DNA of 64,000 bases from Microbacterium sp. JZ31 (GTDB lineage: Bacteria > Actinomycetota > Actinomycetes > Actinomycetales > Microbacteriaceae). The notes beneath the pieces are model-generated. The model searched no databases. It saw nothing but the letters and a program-made list of their open reading frames with translations, and had not been told where the DNA came from. The DNA lies in contig NZ_CP017661.1 of the NCBI RefSeq assembly GCF_016805985.1, positions 1,240,001 through 1,304,000 of the forward strand. The letters are read 5' to 3'. Every line of letters starts with the position of its first letter. Positions within the stretch are counted from its first letter, which is position 1. A program made the position numbers and the translations under genes. Below, in pieces: positions 16,774 to 28,162 of the stretch.

Positions 16774-18204
16774 ATGTCCCGCGCAGATCTCGTCGTCGTC
16801 GCCAATCGTCTTCCTGTCGACAGGGTGATCACGCCGGACGGCGAGGAGAGTTGGCGGCGCTCACCGGGCGGCCTGGTCACGGCCCTCGAGCCCGTGATGC
16901 GCAAGCCGGATCGCGCGTGGGTCGGGTGGGGCGGGCAGCCCGACCTCGACCTCGAGCCGTTCGACTTCGACGGCTCCCGCCTCGTACCGGTCTCGCTCAG
17001 CGCGGCCGAGATCGAGTCGTACTACGAGGGCTTCGCGAACGGCACGATCTGGCCGCTCTATCACGACGTGATCGCCACGCCGGTGTACCGGCGCTCGTGG
17101 TGGGAGTCGTATGTGCGGGTCAACCGGCGGTTCGCCGAGGCTGCCGCCGGGGCGGTCGAGCAGGGCGGCGTCGTATGGGTGCAGGACTACCAGCTGCAGC
17201 TCGTCCCGAAGATGCTGCGCGAGCTCCGGCCCGATGTCACGATCGGCTACTTCCACCACATTCCGTTCCCCGCATACGGCCTGTACTCGCAGCTTCCCTG
17301 GCGTCGTCAGGTGCTCGAGGGACTGCTGGGCGCCGACGTGATCGGCTTTCAGCGCCAGGCGGACGCGGGCAACTTCCAGCGTTCGGTGCGTCGTGTGCTG
17401 CACCACACGACGCGGTCCAACGAGATCGTCGTCGCGGCCCCGCAGGACGGCGCGGAGTCGCGGGTCGCGATCGCGAAGGCCTACCCGATCTCGATCGACG
17501 CGCAGTCCTACATCGACCTCGCCGCGGACCCGAAGGTGCGCGCTCGCGCGGCTGAGATCCGCGAGCAGCTCGGGAACCCGAAGACGATCCTGCTCGGCGT
17601 CGATCGGCTCGACTACACGAAGGGCATCCGCCACCGCCTCAAGGCGTTCGGCGAGCTGCTGCAGGACGGCCGGCTCAGCGTCGGCGACGCCACCCTCGTG
17701 CAGGTCGCGAGTCCCTCCCGCCAGCGCGTCGACGCGTACGCCGAGCTGCGCGACGAGATCGAGCTCACGGTCGGCCGCATCAACGGCGACTACGACACGA
17801 TGCACCACACGGCGATCCGCTACCTGCACCAGGGGTTCCCGCGTGAGGAGATGGTCGCGCTGTTCCTCGCCGCGGACGTCATGCTCGTCACGGCTCTGCG
17901 CGACGGCATGAACCTCGTCGCGAAGGAGTACGTCGCCTCTCGCACGGACAACTCGGGCGTGCTGCTGCTGAGCGAGTTCGCCGGAGCGGCGGACGAGCTG
18001 ACGAGCGCTCTGCTCCTGAATCCGCACGACATCGACGGCATGAAGGACCTGATCATGCGCGCCGTGGAGATGTCGCCCGGTGAGCAGTCGCGCCGGATGC
18101 GCGCGCTGCGCCGCCGCGTGCTCGATCATGACGTCGAGGATTGGTCCCACGACTTCCTGAGCGACATCCACAAGATCCGCACGGCGCGCAACGAGCGCCG
18201 CTGA
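16774..18204 (+). CDS. otsA: Trehalose-6-phosphate synthase OtsA
   Basis: GT20 glycosyltransferase of 476 residues that joins a nucleotide-activated glucose to glucose-6-phosphate to give trehalose-6-phosphate. Family landmarks are VVVANRLPVDR at the start, SPGGLVTALEPV, VWVQDYQLQLVP, GYFHHIPFP, LLGVDRLDYTKGI and LRDGMNLVAKEYV near the donor site. The ATG follows GAGGAGGAG. otsB follows after 18 nt, forming the usual two-gene trehalose pathway for osmotic and desiccation protection. Confidence 0.95.
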   Translation: MSRADLVVVANRLPVDRVITPDGEESWRRSPGGLVTALEPVMRKPDRAWVGWGGQPDLDLEPFDFDGSRLVPVSLSAAEIESYYEGFANGTIWPLYHDVIATPVYRRSWWESYVRVNRRFAEAAAGAVEQGGVVWVQDYQLQLVPKMLRELRPDVTIGYFHHIPFPAYGLYSQLPWRRQVLEGLLGADVIGFQRQADAGNFQRSVRRVLHHTTRSNEIVVAAPQDGAESRVAIAKAYPISIDAQSYIDLAADPKVRARAAEIREQLGNPKTILLGVDRLDYTKGIRHRLKAFGELLQDGRLSVGDATLVQVASPSRQRVDAYAELRDEIELTVGRINGDYDTMHHTAIRYLHQGFPREEMVALFLAADVMLVTALRDGMNLVAKEYVASRTDNSGVLLLSEFAGAADELTSALLLNPHDIDGMKDLIMRAVEMSPGEQSRRMRALRRRVLDHDVEDWSHDFLSDIHKIRTARNERR

Positions 18205-18222
18205 CGCGAACGGAGAACCCGC

Positions 18223-19011
18223 ATGAGCCCCGCATGGACCACAGAGGTACAGGACATCGCGCGGACGGAGCGGCTTCTCGTCGCGCTCGACTTCGACGGC
18301 GTGATGGCGCCGCTGGGGGATGACCCGATGGCGGTCAGGGCGCTGCCCGAGACGACGGCCGCGGTCCAGCGCCTCGTCACGCTGCCCGACACGGTCGTCG
18401 CGTTCGTGTCGGGCAGGCAGCTCGCCGACCTGCGCGTGATCGGGGAGCATACGGACGACTCGGCCGTCTGGCTGGCCGGCTCGCACGGCGCCGAGCACTG
18501 GCGGCCCTCGGGTGTCCGGCTCGCGACCGAGGACGTCACAGTGGGCGACGACGCCGAACGGGCATCCGGCGCCGATGCGCTCGTGGCCGACGCCGAGCGG
18601 GCGATCGACGGGATCCCCGGCGCCTGGATCGAGGTCAAGGCGTACGGCTTCGCACTGCACACGCGCCTGTCCGCCGAGGCGGACGCCGCGCGCGCGCAAG
18701 CGGTCGCGGACGCGCTCGTGGCGGAGCGCGCACCCGGGTGGCGCCGGCGCACGGGCAAGAACATCATCGAGTACGCCTGGCGGCACGAGGGCAAGGACAC
18801 CGCGGTCGCACGCCTGCGTGCGGAGACGGGCGCCACCGCCGTGCTGTTCGCGGGCGACGACGTGACCGACGAGGACGCCCTGCGCACGCTCGGCGAGGGC
18901 GACCTCGGCATCCGCGTGGGCGACGGCGAGACGGCGGCCCGCGTGCGCGTGGCCGACCCGCTCGAACTCGCAGAGTTGCTCACCGCTCTGGCCGACGCAC
19001 GAGCATCCTGA
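18223..19011 (+). CDS. otsB: Trehalose-6-phosphate phosphatase OtsB
   Basis: HAD-superfamily phosphatase of 262 residues that releases trehalose from trehalose-6-phosphate. The catalytic motif [10 protein letters not shown] places the nucleophile and acid at Asp23 and Asp25; [17 protein letters not shown] and the metal motif [10 protein letters not shown] complete the TPP pattern. The ATG follows CGGAG. It is the second gene of the otsAB pair. Confidence 0.93.
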   Translation: MSPAWTTEVQDIARTERLLVALDFDGVMAPLGDDPMAVRALPETTAAVQRLVTLPDTVVAFVSGRQLADLRVIGEHTDDSAVWLAGSHGAEHWRPSGVRLATEDVTVGDDAERASGADALVADAERAIDGIPGAWIEVKAYGFALHTRLSAEADAARAQAVADALVAERAPGWRRRTGKNIIEYAWRHEGKDTAVARLRAETGATAVLFAGDDVTDEDALRTLGEGDLGIRVGDGETAARVRVADPLELAELLTALADARAS

Positions 19012-19075
19012 ATCGGTCTTCCGCGACCGGCGGAGCGCTCTGCTTCGGCGGACGGGGACGCCCCGCGCACCGGCA

Positions 19076-19081
19076 TAGACT
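19076..19081 (+). promoter_or_regulatory. -10 element for leaderless ilvD transcript
   Basis: TAGACT ends 7 nt before the ilvD ATG and there is no ribosome site, so transcription probably starts at the start codon. No attenuator or T-box structure is visible before ilvD. Confidence 0.55.
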
Positions 19082-19088
19082 TCCGAAC

Positions 19089-20804
19089 ATGGTCGACCAC
19101 GCTTCACCGTCCGCAACGCCCGACATCAAGCCCCGCAGCCGCGTCGTCACGGACGGCATCGAGGCGACCACGTCGCGAGGCATGCTCCGGGCGGTCGGCA
19201 TGGGAGACGCCGACTGGGACAAGCCGCAGATCGGCATCGCCTCCAGCTGGAACGAGATCACCCCCTGCAACCTGAGCCTTGACCGCCTGGCGCAGGGCGC
19301 CAAGGAGGGCGTGCACTCGGGCGGTGGCTACCCGCTGCAGTTCGGCACCATCTCCGTCTCGGACGGCATCTCGATGGGCCACGAGGGCATGCACTTCTCG
19401 CTCGTGTCGCGCGAGGTCATCGCCGACAGCGTCGAGACGGTCATGATGGCCGAGCGCCTGGACGGCAGCGTGCTGCTCGCGGGCTGCGACAAGTCCATCC
19501 CCGGCATGCTCATGGCGAGCGCCCGCCTGGACCTCTCCAGCGTGTTCCTCTACGCGGGCTCGATCGCCCCGGGCTGGGTCAAGCTCTCAGACGGCACCGA
19601 GAAGGAGGTCACGATCATCGACTCGTTCGAGGCCGTCGGCGCGTGCCGCGCGGGCCTCATGAGCGAGGAGGACCTCAAGCGCATCGAGTGCGCCATCGCG
19701 CCGGGCGAGGGCGCGTGCGGCGGCATGTACACCGCCAACACCATGGCGTCGGTCGCCGAGGCCCTCGGCCTCAGCCTTCCCGGCTCGGCCGCGCCGCCCT
19801 CCGCCGACCGCCGCCGCGACTACTTCGCCCACCGCTCGGGCGAGGCCGTCGTGAACCTGCTGCGACAGGGGATCACCACCCGGGACATCCTGACCAAGGA
19901 GGCCTTCGAGAACGCGATCGCGCTGGCGATGGCACTCGGCGGCTCGACCAACGTCGTCCTGCACCTGCTCGCGATCGCGCGCGAGGCCGAGATCGACCTC
20001 ACGCTGCACGACTTCAACCGCATCGGCGACAAGACGCCGCACGTGGCCGACATGAAGCCGTTCGGCAAGTACGTCATGAACGACGTCGACCGTCACGGCG
20101 GCATCCCCGTGATCATGAAGGCGATGCTCGACGAGGGGCTGCTGCACGGCGACGCGCTCACCGTCACGGGCAAGACGCTGGCCGAGAACCTGGCCGAGCT
20201 CGACCCGGACCCGGTCGACGGCAAGGTCATTCACACGTTCGATGACCCGATCCACGCCTCGGGCGGCATCACGATCCTGCACGGCTCGCTGGCGCCCGAG
20301 GGCGCCGTCGTGAAGTCGGCCGGCTTCGACGCGGACGTCTTCGAGGGCCCCGCCCGCGTGTTCGAGCGCGAGCGCGCTGCGATGGACGCCCTCGCCGAGG
20401 GCAGCGTGAAGGCCGGCGACGTGGTCGTGATCCGCTACGAGGGCCCCAAGGGCGGCCCCGGCATGCGCGAGATGCTCGCCATCACGGCGGCCATCAAGGG
20501 CGCCGGGCTCGGCAAGGATGTACTACTCTTGACGGACGGTCGATTCTCAGGCGGCACAACCGGACTGTGCATCGGCCATGTTGCACCCGAGGCAGTGGAC
20601 GCTGGTCCGATCGCCCTGGTGCGCGATGGTGATCTGATCAGGGTCGATATCGCGGCTCGCTCTCTCGACCTACTCGTCGACGACGCCGAGCTCGAATCCC
20701 GCCGTTCCGGCTGGGAGCCCCTGCCCCCGCGCTACACCCGAGGCGTCCTGGCGAAGTACTCGCGACTCGTGCGCTCCGCTGCGGAGGGCGCGACGACCGG
20801 CTGA
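19089..20804 (+). CDS. ilvD: Dihydroxy-acid dehydratase IlvD
   Basis: 571-residue Fe-S dehydratase that makes the 2-oxo acid precursors of valine, isoleucine and leucine. The iron-sulfur cysteines are in [22 protein letters not shown] and [14 protein letters not shown]. The C-terminal [21 protein letters not shown] is strongly conserved. The ATG at 19089 is chosen from the upstream -10 position and the normal family length; longer frames run into otsB. It starts the ilvD-ilvB-ilvN-ilvC series. Confidence 0.96.
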   Translation: MVDHASPSATPDIKPRSRVVTDGIEATTSRGMLRAVGMGDADWDKPQIGIASSWNEITPCNLSLDRLAQGAKEGVHSGGGYPLQFGTISVSDGISMGHEGMHFSLVSREVIADSVETVMMAERLDGSVLLAGCDKSIPGMLMASARLDLSSVFLYAGSIAPGWVKLSDGTEKEVTIIDSFEAVGACRAGLMSEEDLKRIECAIAPGEGACGGMYTANTMASVAEALGLSLPGSAAPPSADRRRDYFAHRSGEAVVNLLRQGITTRDILTKEAFENAIALAMALGGSTNVVLHLLAIAREAEIDLTLHDFNRIGDKTPHVADMKPFGKYVMNDVDRHGGIPVIMKAMLDEGLLHGDALTVTGKTLAENLAELDPDPVDGKVIHTFDDPIHASGGITILHGSLAPEGAVVKSAGFDADVFEGPARVFERERAAMDALAEGSVKAGDVVVIRYEGPKGGPGMREMLAITAAIKGAGLGKDVLLLTDGRFSGGTTGLCIGHVAPEAVDAGPIALVRDGDLIRVDIAARSLDLLVDDAELESRRSGWEPLPPRYTRGVLAKYSRLVRSAAEGATTG

Positions 20805-20853
20805 CCCCGCGTCTCCACGCGGATTCTCGACCCCACCTCAAGGAAGCATCACC

Positions 20854-22671
20854 ATGCCGTCCGACTCTGCATTCGACGCGGCCAAGGTCCTCCCGCGGCC
20901 GCCCGCATCCCGCTCCACGTCTGCCTCCGCGCCCGTGATCACGGGCGCCGAGGCGGTCGTCCGCTCGCTCGAGCTGCTCGGCGTCACCGACGTCTTCGGC
21001 CTGCCCGGCGGCGCCATCCTGCCCGTGTACGACCCGCTGATGTCCGCGGCGACGCTGCGGCACATCCTGGTGCGACACGAGCAGGGCGCCGGCCACGCGG
21101 CGGAGGGCTACGCCGCCGCGAGCGGCAAGGTCGGCGTCGCGATCGCGACCTCGGGCCCTGGCGCCACGAACCTCGTCACGGCGATCGCCGACGCCTACAT
21201 GGACTCGGTGCCGCTGCTGGCGATCACGGGCCAGGTGTTTTCGACCCTGATGGGCACCGACGCGTTCCAGGAGGCCGACATCGTCGGCATCACGATGCCG
21301 ATCACGAAGCACTCGTTCCTCGTGAAGAACGCGGCGGACATCCCCGGCGCGATCGCGGCGGCGTACGAGATCGCTTCGACGGGACGTCCCGGGCCCGTGC
21401 TCGTGGACATCACGAAGGACGCGCAGCAGAACGAGGCGCCGTTCGTGTGGCCGCCGAAGATCGACCTGCCCGGCTACCGCCCCGTGACCAAGGCGCACGG
21501 CAAGCAGATCCAGGCCGCCGCCGCGCTCATGGCGCAGGCGAGCAAGCCCGTGCTGTACGTCGGCGGCGGCGTGATCCGCGCCCAGGCGGCGGCCGAGCTG
21601 AAGACGCTCGCCGAGGCGAGCGGCGCGCCCGTCGTCACGACGCTGATGGCGCGCGGCGCGTTCCCCGACTCGCACCCGCAGCACCTCGGCATGCCCGGCA
21701 TGCACGGCTCCGTGCCGGCCGTGCTCGCGCTGCAGGAGGCCGACCTCATCGTGGCGCTCGGCGCGCGGTTCGACGACCGCGTGACCGGCAAGGCCGCGCT
21801 GTTCGCCCCGAACGCGCAGGTCGTGCACGTGGACATCGACCCCGCCGAGATCTCCAAGATCCGCACGGCCGACGTGCCGATCGTGGGCGACCTGAAGGAC
21901 GTGCTCGTCGACCTGGACGCGGCGCTGCACGCCCGCACCGAGAAGGCCGACACGTCCGAGTGGTGGGCGTACCTGCGCGGTCTGCAGAACCAGTACCCGC
22001 TCGGCTACGCGCCGACCACCGACGGCCTGCTCGCCCCGCAGCACGTGATCAGCCGCATCGGCGAGCTGACCGGACCGGAGGGCGTGTTCGCCTCGGGCGT
22101 CGGCCAGCACCAGATGTGGTCGGCGCAGTTCATCAAGTACGAGCGTCCCAACGCGTGGCTCAACTCCGGCGGCGCCGGCACGATGGGCTACGCCGTGCCC
22201 GCGGCGATGGGCGCCAAGGTGGCCCAGCCCGAGCGCGCGGTGTGGGCGATCGACGGCGACGGCTGCTTCCAGATGACGAATCAGGAGCTCGCCACCTGCG
22301 CGATCAACAACATCCCGATCAAGGTCGCGATCATCAACAACTCGTCGCTCGGCATGGTGCGCCAGTGGCAGACGCTGTTCTACGACGGCCGCTACTCGAA
22401 CACCGACCTCAACACGGGCCACGACACCATCCGCGTGCCCGACTTCGTGAAGCTCGCGGAGGCGTACGGATGCCTCGCGATCCGCGTCGAGCGGGCCGAG
22501 GACGTGGATGCCGCGATCAAGACCGCGCTCGAGACCAACGACCGTCCCGTCGTGATCGACTTCGTCGTGAGCGCCGACGCCATGGTGTGGCCCATGGTGC
22601 CGCAGGGCGTCAGCAACAGCTACGTGCAGTACGCGCGTGACCACGCCCCGGCGTTCGCGGAGGAGGACTGA
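20854..22671 (+). CDS. ilvB: Acetolactate synthase large subunit IlvB
   Basis: Thiamine-diphosphate enzyme of 605 residues that condenses pyruvate to acetolactate, the first common step to valine and leucine. Visible motifs are [12 protein letters not shown], the catalytic Glu in [13 protein letters not shown], the FAD-linked central domain, and the TPP-Mg motif GDGCFQM...[11 protein letters not shown]. An AAGGAAG ribosome site precedes the ATG. The N-terminal 30 residues are variable. The regulatory subunit follows 1 nt after the stop. Confidence 0.96.
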   Translation: MPSDSAFDAAKVLPRPPASRSTSASAPVITGAEAVVRSLELLGVTDVFGLPGGAILPVYDPLMSAATLRHILVRHEQGAGHAAEGYAAASGKVGVAIATSGPGATNLVTAIADAYMDSVPLLAITGQVFSTLMGTDAFQEADIVGITMPITKHSFLVKNAADIPGAIAAAYEIASTGRPGPVLVDITKDAQQNEAPFVWPPKIDLPGYRPVTKAHGKQIQAAAALMAQASKPVLYVGGGVIRAQAAAELKTLAEASGAPVVTTLMARGAFPDSHPQHLGMPGMHGSVPAVLALQEADLIVALGARFDDRVTGKAALFAPNAQVVHVDIDPAEISKIRTADVPIVGDLKDVLVDLDAALHARTEKADTSEWWAYLRGLQNQYPLGYAPTTDGLLAPQHVISRIGELTGPEGVFASGVGQHQMWSAQFIKYERPNAWLNSGGAGTMGYAVPAAMGAKVAQPERAVWAIDGDGCFQMTNQELATCAINNIPIKVAIINNSSLGMVRQWQTLFYDGRYSNTDLNTGHDTIRVPDFVKLAEAYGCLAIRVERAEDVDAAIKTALETNDRPVVIDFVVSADAMVWPMVPQGVSNSYVQYARDHAPAFAEED

Positions 22672-22672
22672 C

Positions 22673-23182
22673 ATGACGACGCACGTGCTGAGCCTCCTCG
22701 TCGAGGACAAGCCGGGTCTGCTGACCCGCGTCGCGGGCCTGTTCGCCCGGCGCGGCTTCAACATCGAGTCCCTCGCCGTGGGCGTCACCGAGGTGCCGGG
22801 CCTTTCCCGCATCACGGTCGTCGTCGACGTGGAGGAGCTGCCCCTCGAGCAGGTCACGAAGCAGCTCAACAAGCTGATCAACGTGATCAAGATCGTCGAG
22901 CTGGATCCTTCCTCGAGCGTGCAGCGCGAGCACATGCTCGTGAAGGTGCGCGCCGACAACGCCTCGCGCTCGAACGTCCTCGAGGTCGTGAACCTGTTCC
23001 GCGCCAACGTGGTCGACTACGCGCCCGACGCGCTGGTGGTCGAGATCACCGGCGACAAGGGCAAGGTCGACGCGTTCCTCCGGGCGATCGAGCCCTTCGG
23101 CATCCGCGAGCTCGCCCAGTCGGGCCTGCTCGCACTCGGCCGCGGACCGAAGTCCATCACCGAGCGCGTCCTGCGCGGCTGA
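22673..23182 (+). CDS. ilvN: Acetolactate synthase small (regulatory) subunit
   Basis: 169-residue regulatory subunit that gives valine feedback control and boosts the large subunit. The N-terminal ACT domain begins THVLSLLVEDKPGLLTRVAGLF and contains the valine-site segment RRGFNIESLAVG; a second ACT-like domain fills the C-terminal half. The ATG at 22673 sits 1 nt after the ilvB stop with AGGAGGA upstream. Confidence 0.95.
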   Translation: MTTHVLSLLVEDKPGLLTRVAGLFARRGFNIESLAVGVTEVPGLSRITVVVDVEELPLEQVTKQLNKLINVIKIVELDPSSSVQREHMLVKVRADNASRSNVLEVVNLFRANVVDYAPDALVVEITGDKGKVDAFLRAIEPFGIRELAQSGLLALGRGPKSITERVLRG

Positions 23183-24416
<1,234 letters not shown>

Positions 24417-24441
24417 AGACCGCTCTACCTGAGCCGGAACA

Positions 24442-24470
24442 GACCCCCGCACCCAGAAGGTGCGGGGGTC
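24442..24470 (+). terminator. Terminator of the ilv genes
   Basis: Perfect 12-bp stem (24442-24453 with 24459-24470) and loop CAGAA, followed by GCTCCGTTTC. It lies 147 nt beyond the ilvC stop, behind the duplicated element. Confidence 0.8.
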
Positions 24471-24564
24471 GCTCCGTTTCGTCCACAGGCGCGGGAGGGC
24501 GATCCTCCGTCCACATCCGGCCGGATCCCGCACGCCGCCCGGGCACATGCGTCACGCTCGGTGC

Positions 24565-25035
24565 ATGACACACACGAACGCGGTCGAGCGCCGCATAGAG
24601 CAGCTGCGCGACGCGTCCCTCGACGACGCGCGGCTGCACGAGCTGATCGAGCTGATGCTGAGCGGCGCCATCCGCCGTCAGCTGTGGCTGCTGTTCCTCG
24701 ACCGCGACGACCGGATGAGCGAGGCTGTCATGCCGACGGACGACTTCCCGGGCGCCCCCGACGAGCCGGTCGTCGCCGGGGATCTCGGTCCTACCACCGC
24801 GGCGCAGCTGCTGGCCGCGCGGCTGCCCCTGATGTGCGAGGCGATCGGCGCCTCGCAGGTCGCGCTCGTGTGGGAGCGGGAGGGGGACGATCGGTTCCGA
24901 AACGACGAGCTCGCGTGGGCGGCGGCGATCGCGGGCGCGCTGCAGGACTCGGAGGTGCGGCTGCGTGCGCAGTTCGTTCTTCACGACGACGGTCTGCGCG
25001 CGCTCACGCCCGACGACTATGCGCGGGCCGGCTGA
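24565..25035 (+). CDS. Hypothetical protein (156 aa)
   Basis: Soluble-looking protein of 156 residues beginning MTHTNAVERRIEQLRD. It is predicted to be mixed alpha/beta, with helices at both ends and a hydrophobic core segment (IRRQLWLLFLDRDDR, ASQVALVWEREGDDR). No catalytic motif, signal or transmembrane segment is visible. The ATG at 24565 gives the most gene-like codon use; no ribosome site is visible and the upstream frame reaches into the ilv terminator. The dksA-like gene follows after 35 nt. Function not recognised. Confidence 0.7.
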   Translation: MTHTNAVERRIEQLRDASLDDARLHELIELMLSGAIRRQLWLLFLDRDDRMSEAVMPTDDFPGAPDEPVVAGDLGPTTAAQLLAARLPLMCEAIGASQVALVWEREGDDRFRNDELAWAAAIAGALQDSEVRLRAQFVLHDDGLRALTPDDYARAG

Positions 25036-25070
25036 CGCCGCCGCGCTGCGCGAGGCGTAGTCTGGCGCGC

Positions 25071-25417
25071 ATGCCCGATCCGATCGACAGTGCACGTGAA
25101 CTGCTGCTCGAGCGGCGGAGCGACGCCGCACGGCGCCTCGAGGCCCGCACGAGCGATCTGTCGGGCGTCGCGGCCGCACGCGGTGACGCGACCGCCGACG
25201 ACGAGCACGATCCCGAGGGCTCGACGCTCTCGGGGAGTGGTCGCACCTCACGGCGCTGAGCGAGGCCGCGCGCAGCGAGCTGCGCGAGATCGATGACGCC
25301 CTGGCCCGCCTGGATGCGGGAACGTACGGCGTGTGCGAGTCGTGTGGCACGGTGATCCCGGAGGGGAGGCTGCGGGCCCGGCCGACGGCCACGCGATGCG
25401 TTCGCTGCGCCGCATGA
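25071..25417 (+). pseudogene. DksA/TraR C4 zinc-finger protein, frameshifted
   Basis: The first frame (25071-25259) encodes the helical start MPDPIDSARELLLERR and stops early. From about 25236 a second frame continues as EWSHLTALSEAARSEL and ends in a TraR/DksA zinc finger with the Cys pairs CESC and CVRC, stopping at 25415-25417. One extra G in the run 25232-25235 joins both parts into a 115-residue protein of normal family length. The full protein would bind RNA polymerase and tune transcription. A TAGTCT -10 ends 7 nt before the ATG, so the gene has a promoter. It is either a recent pseudogene or, more likely, an assembly undercall. Confidence 0.75.
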
Positions 25418-25439
25418 GGCCGGCCGGGGCCGCCAGGGC

Positions 25440-26894
25440 TCACGGGATGTGCGGGTAGACCTCGTAGGTCAGACCGTCGGGCAGCGCCGGGTAGAAGGTC
25501 TTCTCGAACCGTGCCGAGCCTCCCGCGGGCACGCGGTCGGTCGAGTGCGTGTCCGCCAGGACGATCTTGCCGCTCTCGTCGCGCACGAGGATGGTCAGGC
25601 GCAGCGCATCCTGGTCCTCCGCGAAGGTGCTCGAGACCGTGCCCGTCAGCGTCGTCGTGTACTCGTCGCTCGTCGCCTTGAGATCGGCGACCGCGAACTC
25701 GCCGCCGTCGAACGGCACGGGCTCGCTCACGACGTCCTCCAGGCCGAGGACCTGCAGCTCCGCCACCTCGGCGGTCGGGGCCTCCGCGAACGTGCCCGTG
25801 AACACCGTCGTGCCGGGGATCAGGGCGCCGCCGAACCCGCTGGTGTCGATGATCGTGCCGTTCGCGTCCACCGCCTCGATCTCGCCGTACACGTACTCGT
25901 AGAACACGTCGTCGGGATTCGTCAGCTCGACCGTGAACCAGGTGTACTCGCCGCTCTCGTCGAACGCGCCGAACGACGTCTCGCCGACCTCGAGCGCACT
26001 CGCGGCCTCGCCGCCCCCCGCCTCCGGGGCCGTCGCGGGATCGCTGCTCGGGTCGCCGCCCTGCAGAAGCTCGTCGCACTCCTCCTGGCTGAGCCCCGCC
26101 TCGTCGCAGCTCTGCCGGATCAGGTCGCCGCTGTTGAGCAGGAAGGCGGTCATCATCGTCGCGACGAGCGCGGAGATGATCAGTCCCAGACCACCCGTGA
26201 CGACGCCGGCGATCGCGAAGCCCTTGCCCGGCTTCTTGCGCACGAGAGCGATGACGCCCAGCACGATCGCGACCAGCGGCACCAGCAGCGCGGCGAATCC
26301 CACGAACGGGATGAAGGCGACGGCGAAGCCGACGAGGCCCAGGATGCCGAGCACCATCGAGGTGATGGCGAGCCCCTTGCCGGGCTGCGGGGGAGTCATG
26401 GGCACGCCGCCGTAGGATCCGCCGCCGTACGGCGCGGTCGGCCCGCCCGGGTATCCCTGTGACGGCGGCGCCGCGGCGTACGGCGGGAGCGACGACCCGG
26501 GGTAGCCCTGGTCGGGATTCGGAGCGGCGTACGGAGCCTGAGGTGCTCCCGGGAACGAGGAGTCGCCGGCGCCGTACCCCGGAGCCGCGGGCGCACCCTG
26601 CTGCGGCGGGGGAGGTACGGAGCCCTCGGGTGCCGCACCCGTCGGGGCGGGCGGCGTCGCCGGAGGCGCCGTCTCCGGCTCGGGCGTGGCGGCGCCGGGC
26701 GAGCCGGGCAGCGTGTAGTCGGGAGCCGAGTACTGCGGCGGCGTGTACTGCGGCGGCGCGAAGTCGGCCGAGGCGTCCTCGGGCGCAGCCGGCTGTGCCG
26801 GCGGCTCCGGCTGCCAGGGCTGCGCCGGCGGCTCGGGCGGTGCCGGCGGCTGCTCGGAGGGGACGCCGTTGCCGTCGTTCGGCGGGTTGGACAT
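25440..26894 (-). CDS. DUF4190-like membrane protein with Pro-rich N-terminus
   Basis: 484-residue protein. Residues 1-170 are a low-complexity Pro/Gln/Gly/Tyr region with YPG and PPQY motifs, typical of cytoplasmic tails in actinobacterial membrane proteins. Hydrophobic segments at about 175-217 and 224-255 match the DUF4190 pattern (GLAITSMVLGILGLVG, GFAIAGVVTGGLGLI). The C-terminal 200 residues are predicted extracellular with beta-sandwich character (FxLYD or DUF4352-like). GAGGAG precedes the ATG. Role unknown; it lies convergent to the dksA-like gene. Confidence 0.8.
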   Translation of the reverse strand: MSNPPNDGNGVPSEQPPAPPEPPAQPWQPEPPAQPAAPEDASADFAPPQYTPPQYSAPDYTLPGSPGAATPEPETAPPATPPAPTGAAPEGSVPPPPQQGAPAAPGYGAGDSSFPGAPQAPYAAPNPDQGYPGSSLPPYAAAPPSQGYPGGPTAPYGGGSYGGVPMTPPQPGKGLAITSMVLGILGLVGFAVAFIPFVGFAALLVPLVAIVLGVIALVRKKPGKGFAIAGVVTGGLGLIISALVATMMTAFLLNSGDLIRQSCDEAGLSQEECDELLQGGDPSSDPATAPEAGGGEAASALEVGETSFGAFDESGEYTWFTVELTNPDDVFYEYVYGEIEAVDANGTIIDTSGFGGALIPGTTVFTGTFAEAPTAEVAELQVLGLEDVVSEPVPFDGGEFAVADLKATSDEYTTTLTGTVSSTFAEDQDALRLTILVRDESGKIVLADTHSTDRVPAGGSARFEKTFYPALPDGLTYEVYPHIP

Positions 26895-27024
26895 GGGAAC
26901 TCCTCATGCGATGCGTGCGTGGACGGGGTGCCTGGGAGAGGTCCGGGAGACCGCCTCCCCCCAGGGCGATCCTGCGAGAACCCTAGCGCGGTTGCGCATC
27001 CGGGGCCGTGGGGAGAGCGACCCG

Positions 27025-28005
27025 TCAGCGCAGCACCAGCTCGGGCTCGACGAGCACATGCGACGGTGCGTCGGACCCGTCCGCGGCGCCGCGTGTCCCG
27101 AGCAGCAGATCGAGCGCCGCGGAGGCGACCTGCTCGGGCCGCTGCTCGATGCTGCTGAGTCCGATCGCCTCGGCCGCGGGCGTGTTGTCGAAGCCGACGA
27201 TCGGCAGATCCGCACGTCCCGCCGCGACGGCGGCGAGGTGGGCACCCACGGCGAGGGAGTCGCTCGCGCACACCAGCGCGTCGAGCGGCGCGCCCGCGTC
27301 GAGCGCGTCCGCGACGACGGCACGCGCGCTCCGCACGCTCTCCTCGGACACCAGCCGCAGGGCATGCGCATTCGGCGCCGTGGCGCGCCATCCCGCCTCG
27401 CGATCGTCTCCCGTGCCGGATCCGGACGGCCAGCCGAGGAAGGCCACGTCCGGTCCGGCGTGCGCGAGCGCCCACTGCGTCGCCTTGCGGGTGCCGGCCG
27501 CACCGTCGACGTCCACCCAGGCGTGGCGGTCGTCCTCGCCCCACGGGCGGCCGAACGCGACGAAGGGCGTCTGACGATCGGCGAGCCAGAGCGTGCGCGG
27601 ATCGCCGTGCGAGGTGCCCGTGAGGACGACCGCATCCGCCTCGCCGCCGTCGAGCAGCTCGCGCAGGCGCACCAGCTCCTCGTCGTGGTCGCGTGCCGTG
27701 TACAGGAGCACCCGCATGGCACGCTCGCCCGCGAGGTCGGTGAGCGCGTGGATGAACCTGTCCAGCACGACTCCGGAGATGCCGCCCGCATACGGATCCA
27801 GGTGGATCGCGATCGTGGAGCTGCGGCGGGTGCGCAGACTGCGCGCAGCGGCGTGCGGGCGGTAGCCGAGGTCCGCGATCGCGCGGCTCACGCGCTCGCG
27901 GGTCGCCGCGCGGACGACGTCGGGGGAGTTGATGACGTTCGAGACCGTTTGACGCGAGACCCCGGCGGCGAGCGCGACGTCCTCGAGTCTGGGCGATCGT
28001 GCCAC
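27025..28005 (-). CDS. LacI family repressor
   Basis: 326-residue regulator. The helix-turn-helix RLEDVALAAGVSRQTVSNVINS with its hinge helix lies at residues 6-50, followed by a periplasmic-binding-protein-like sugar-sensing domain. The GTG at 28005 follows AAGGGAG and matches the usual start of LacI proteins; the longer frame adds 27 unlikely residues. It is divergent from a sugar ABC importer and two related palindromes lie in the shared promoter region, so it most likely represses that operon until its sugar ligand binds. Confidence 0.9.
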   Translation of the reverse strand: MARSPRLEDVALAAGVSRQTVSNVINSPDVVRAATRERVSRAIADLGYRPHAAARSLRTRRSSTIAIHLDPYAGGISGVVLDRFIHALTDLAGERAMRVLLYTARDHDEELVRLRELLDGGEADAVVLTGTSHGDPRTLWLADRQTPFVAFGRPWGEDDRHAWVDVDGAAGTRKATQWALAHAGPDVAFLGWPSGSGTGDDREAGWRATAPNAHALRLVSEESVRSARAVVADALDAGAPLDALVCASDSLAVGAHLAAVAAGRADLPIVGFDNTPAAEAIGLSSIEQRPEQVASAALDLLLGTRGAADGSDAPSHVLVEPELVLR

Positions 28006-28057
28006 GTGCGCTCCCTTCCTCGGTGCGTGCGGACTCATCGTAGGGGGAGAAGGGCCG

Positions 28058-28116
28058 TTGACACGCGGATTGGAACGTTCATACACTGATCGCGACTCCG
28101 GGTTGTTGAACGTTAA
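28058..28116 (+). promoter_or_regulatory. Promoter and two LacI-type operators of the sugar ABC operon
   Basis: A consensus -35 TTGACA (28058-28063) and -10 TACACT (28082-28087) are 18 nt apart. Two sites share the core GAACGTT: GGAACGTTCA at 28072-28081, between -35 and -10, and TTGAACGTTAA at 28106-28116, just past the expected start of transcription. Both are centred on CG, as in LacI-family operators. This layout fits repression by the divergent LacI protein. Confidence 0.65.
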
Positions 28117-28162
28117 AATCTCTCACCCGGGGCGCCGGCAGACTCATCGAGGAGGACGAGCC

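Noticed and set aside
19012-19088. T-box or leader-peptide attenuator before ilvD
   Set aside because: The gap is only 77 nt, lacks the T-box sequence and a terminator pair, and the -10 is 7 nt from the start.
20638-23007. 789-codon open frame on the minus strand opposite ilvB/ilvN
   Set aside because: Low-complexity shadow frame; the plus-strand genes are unambiguous.
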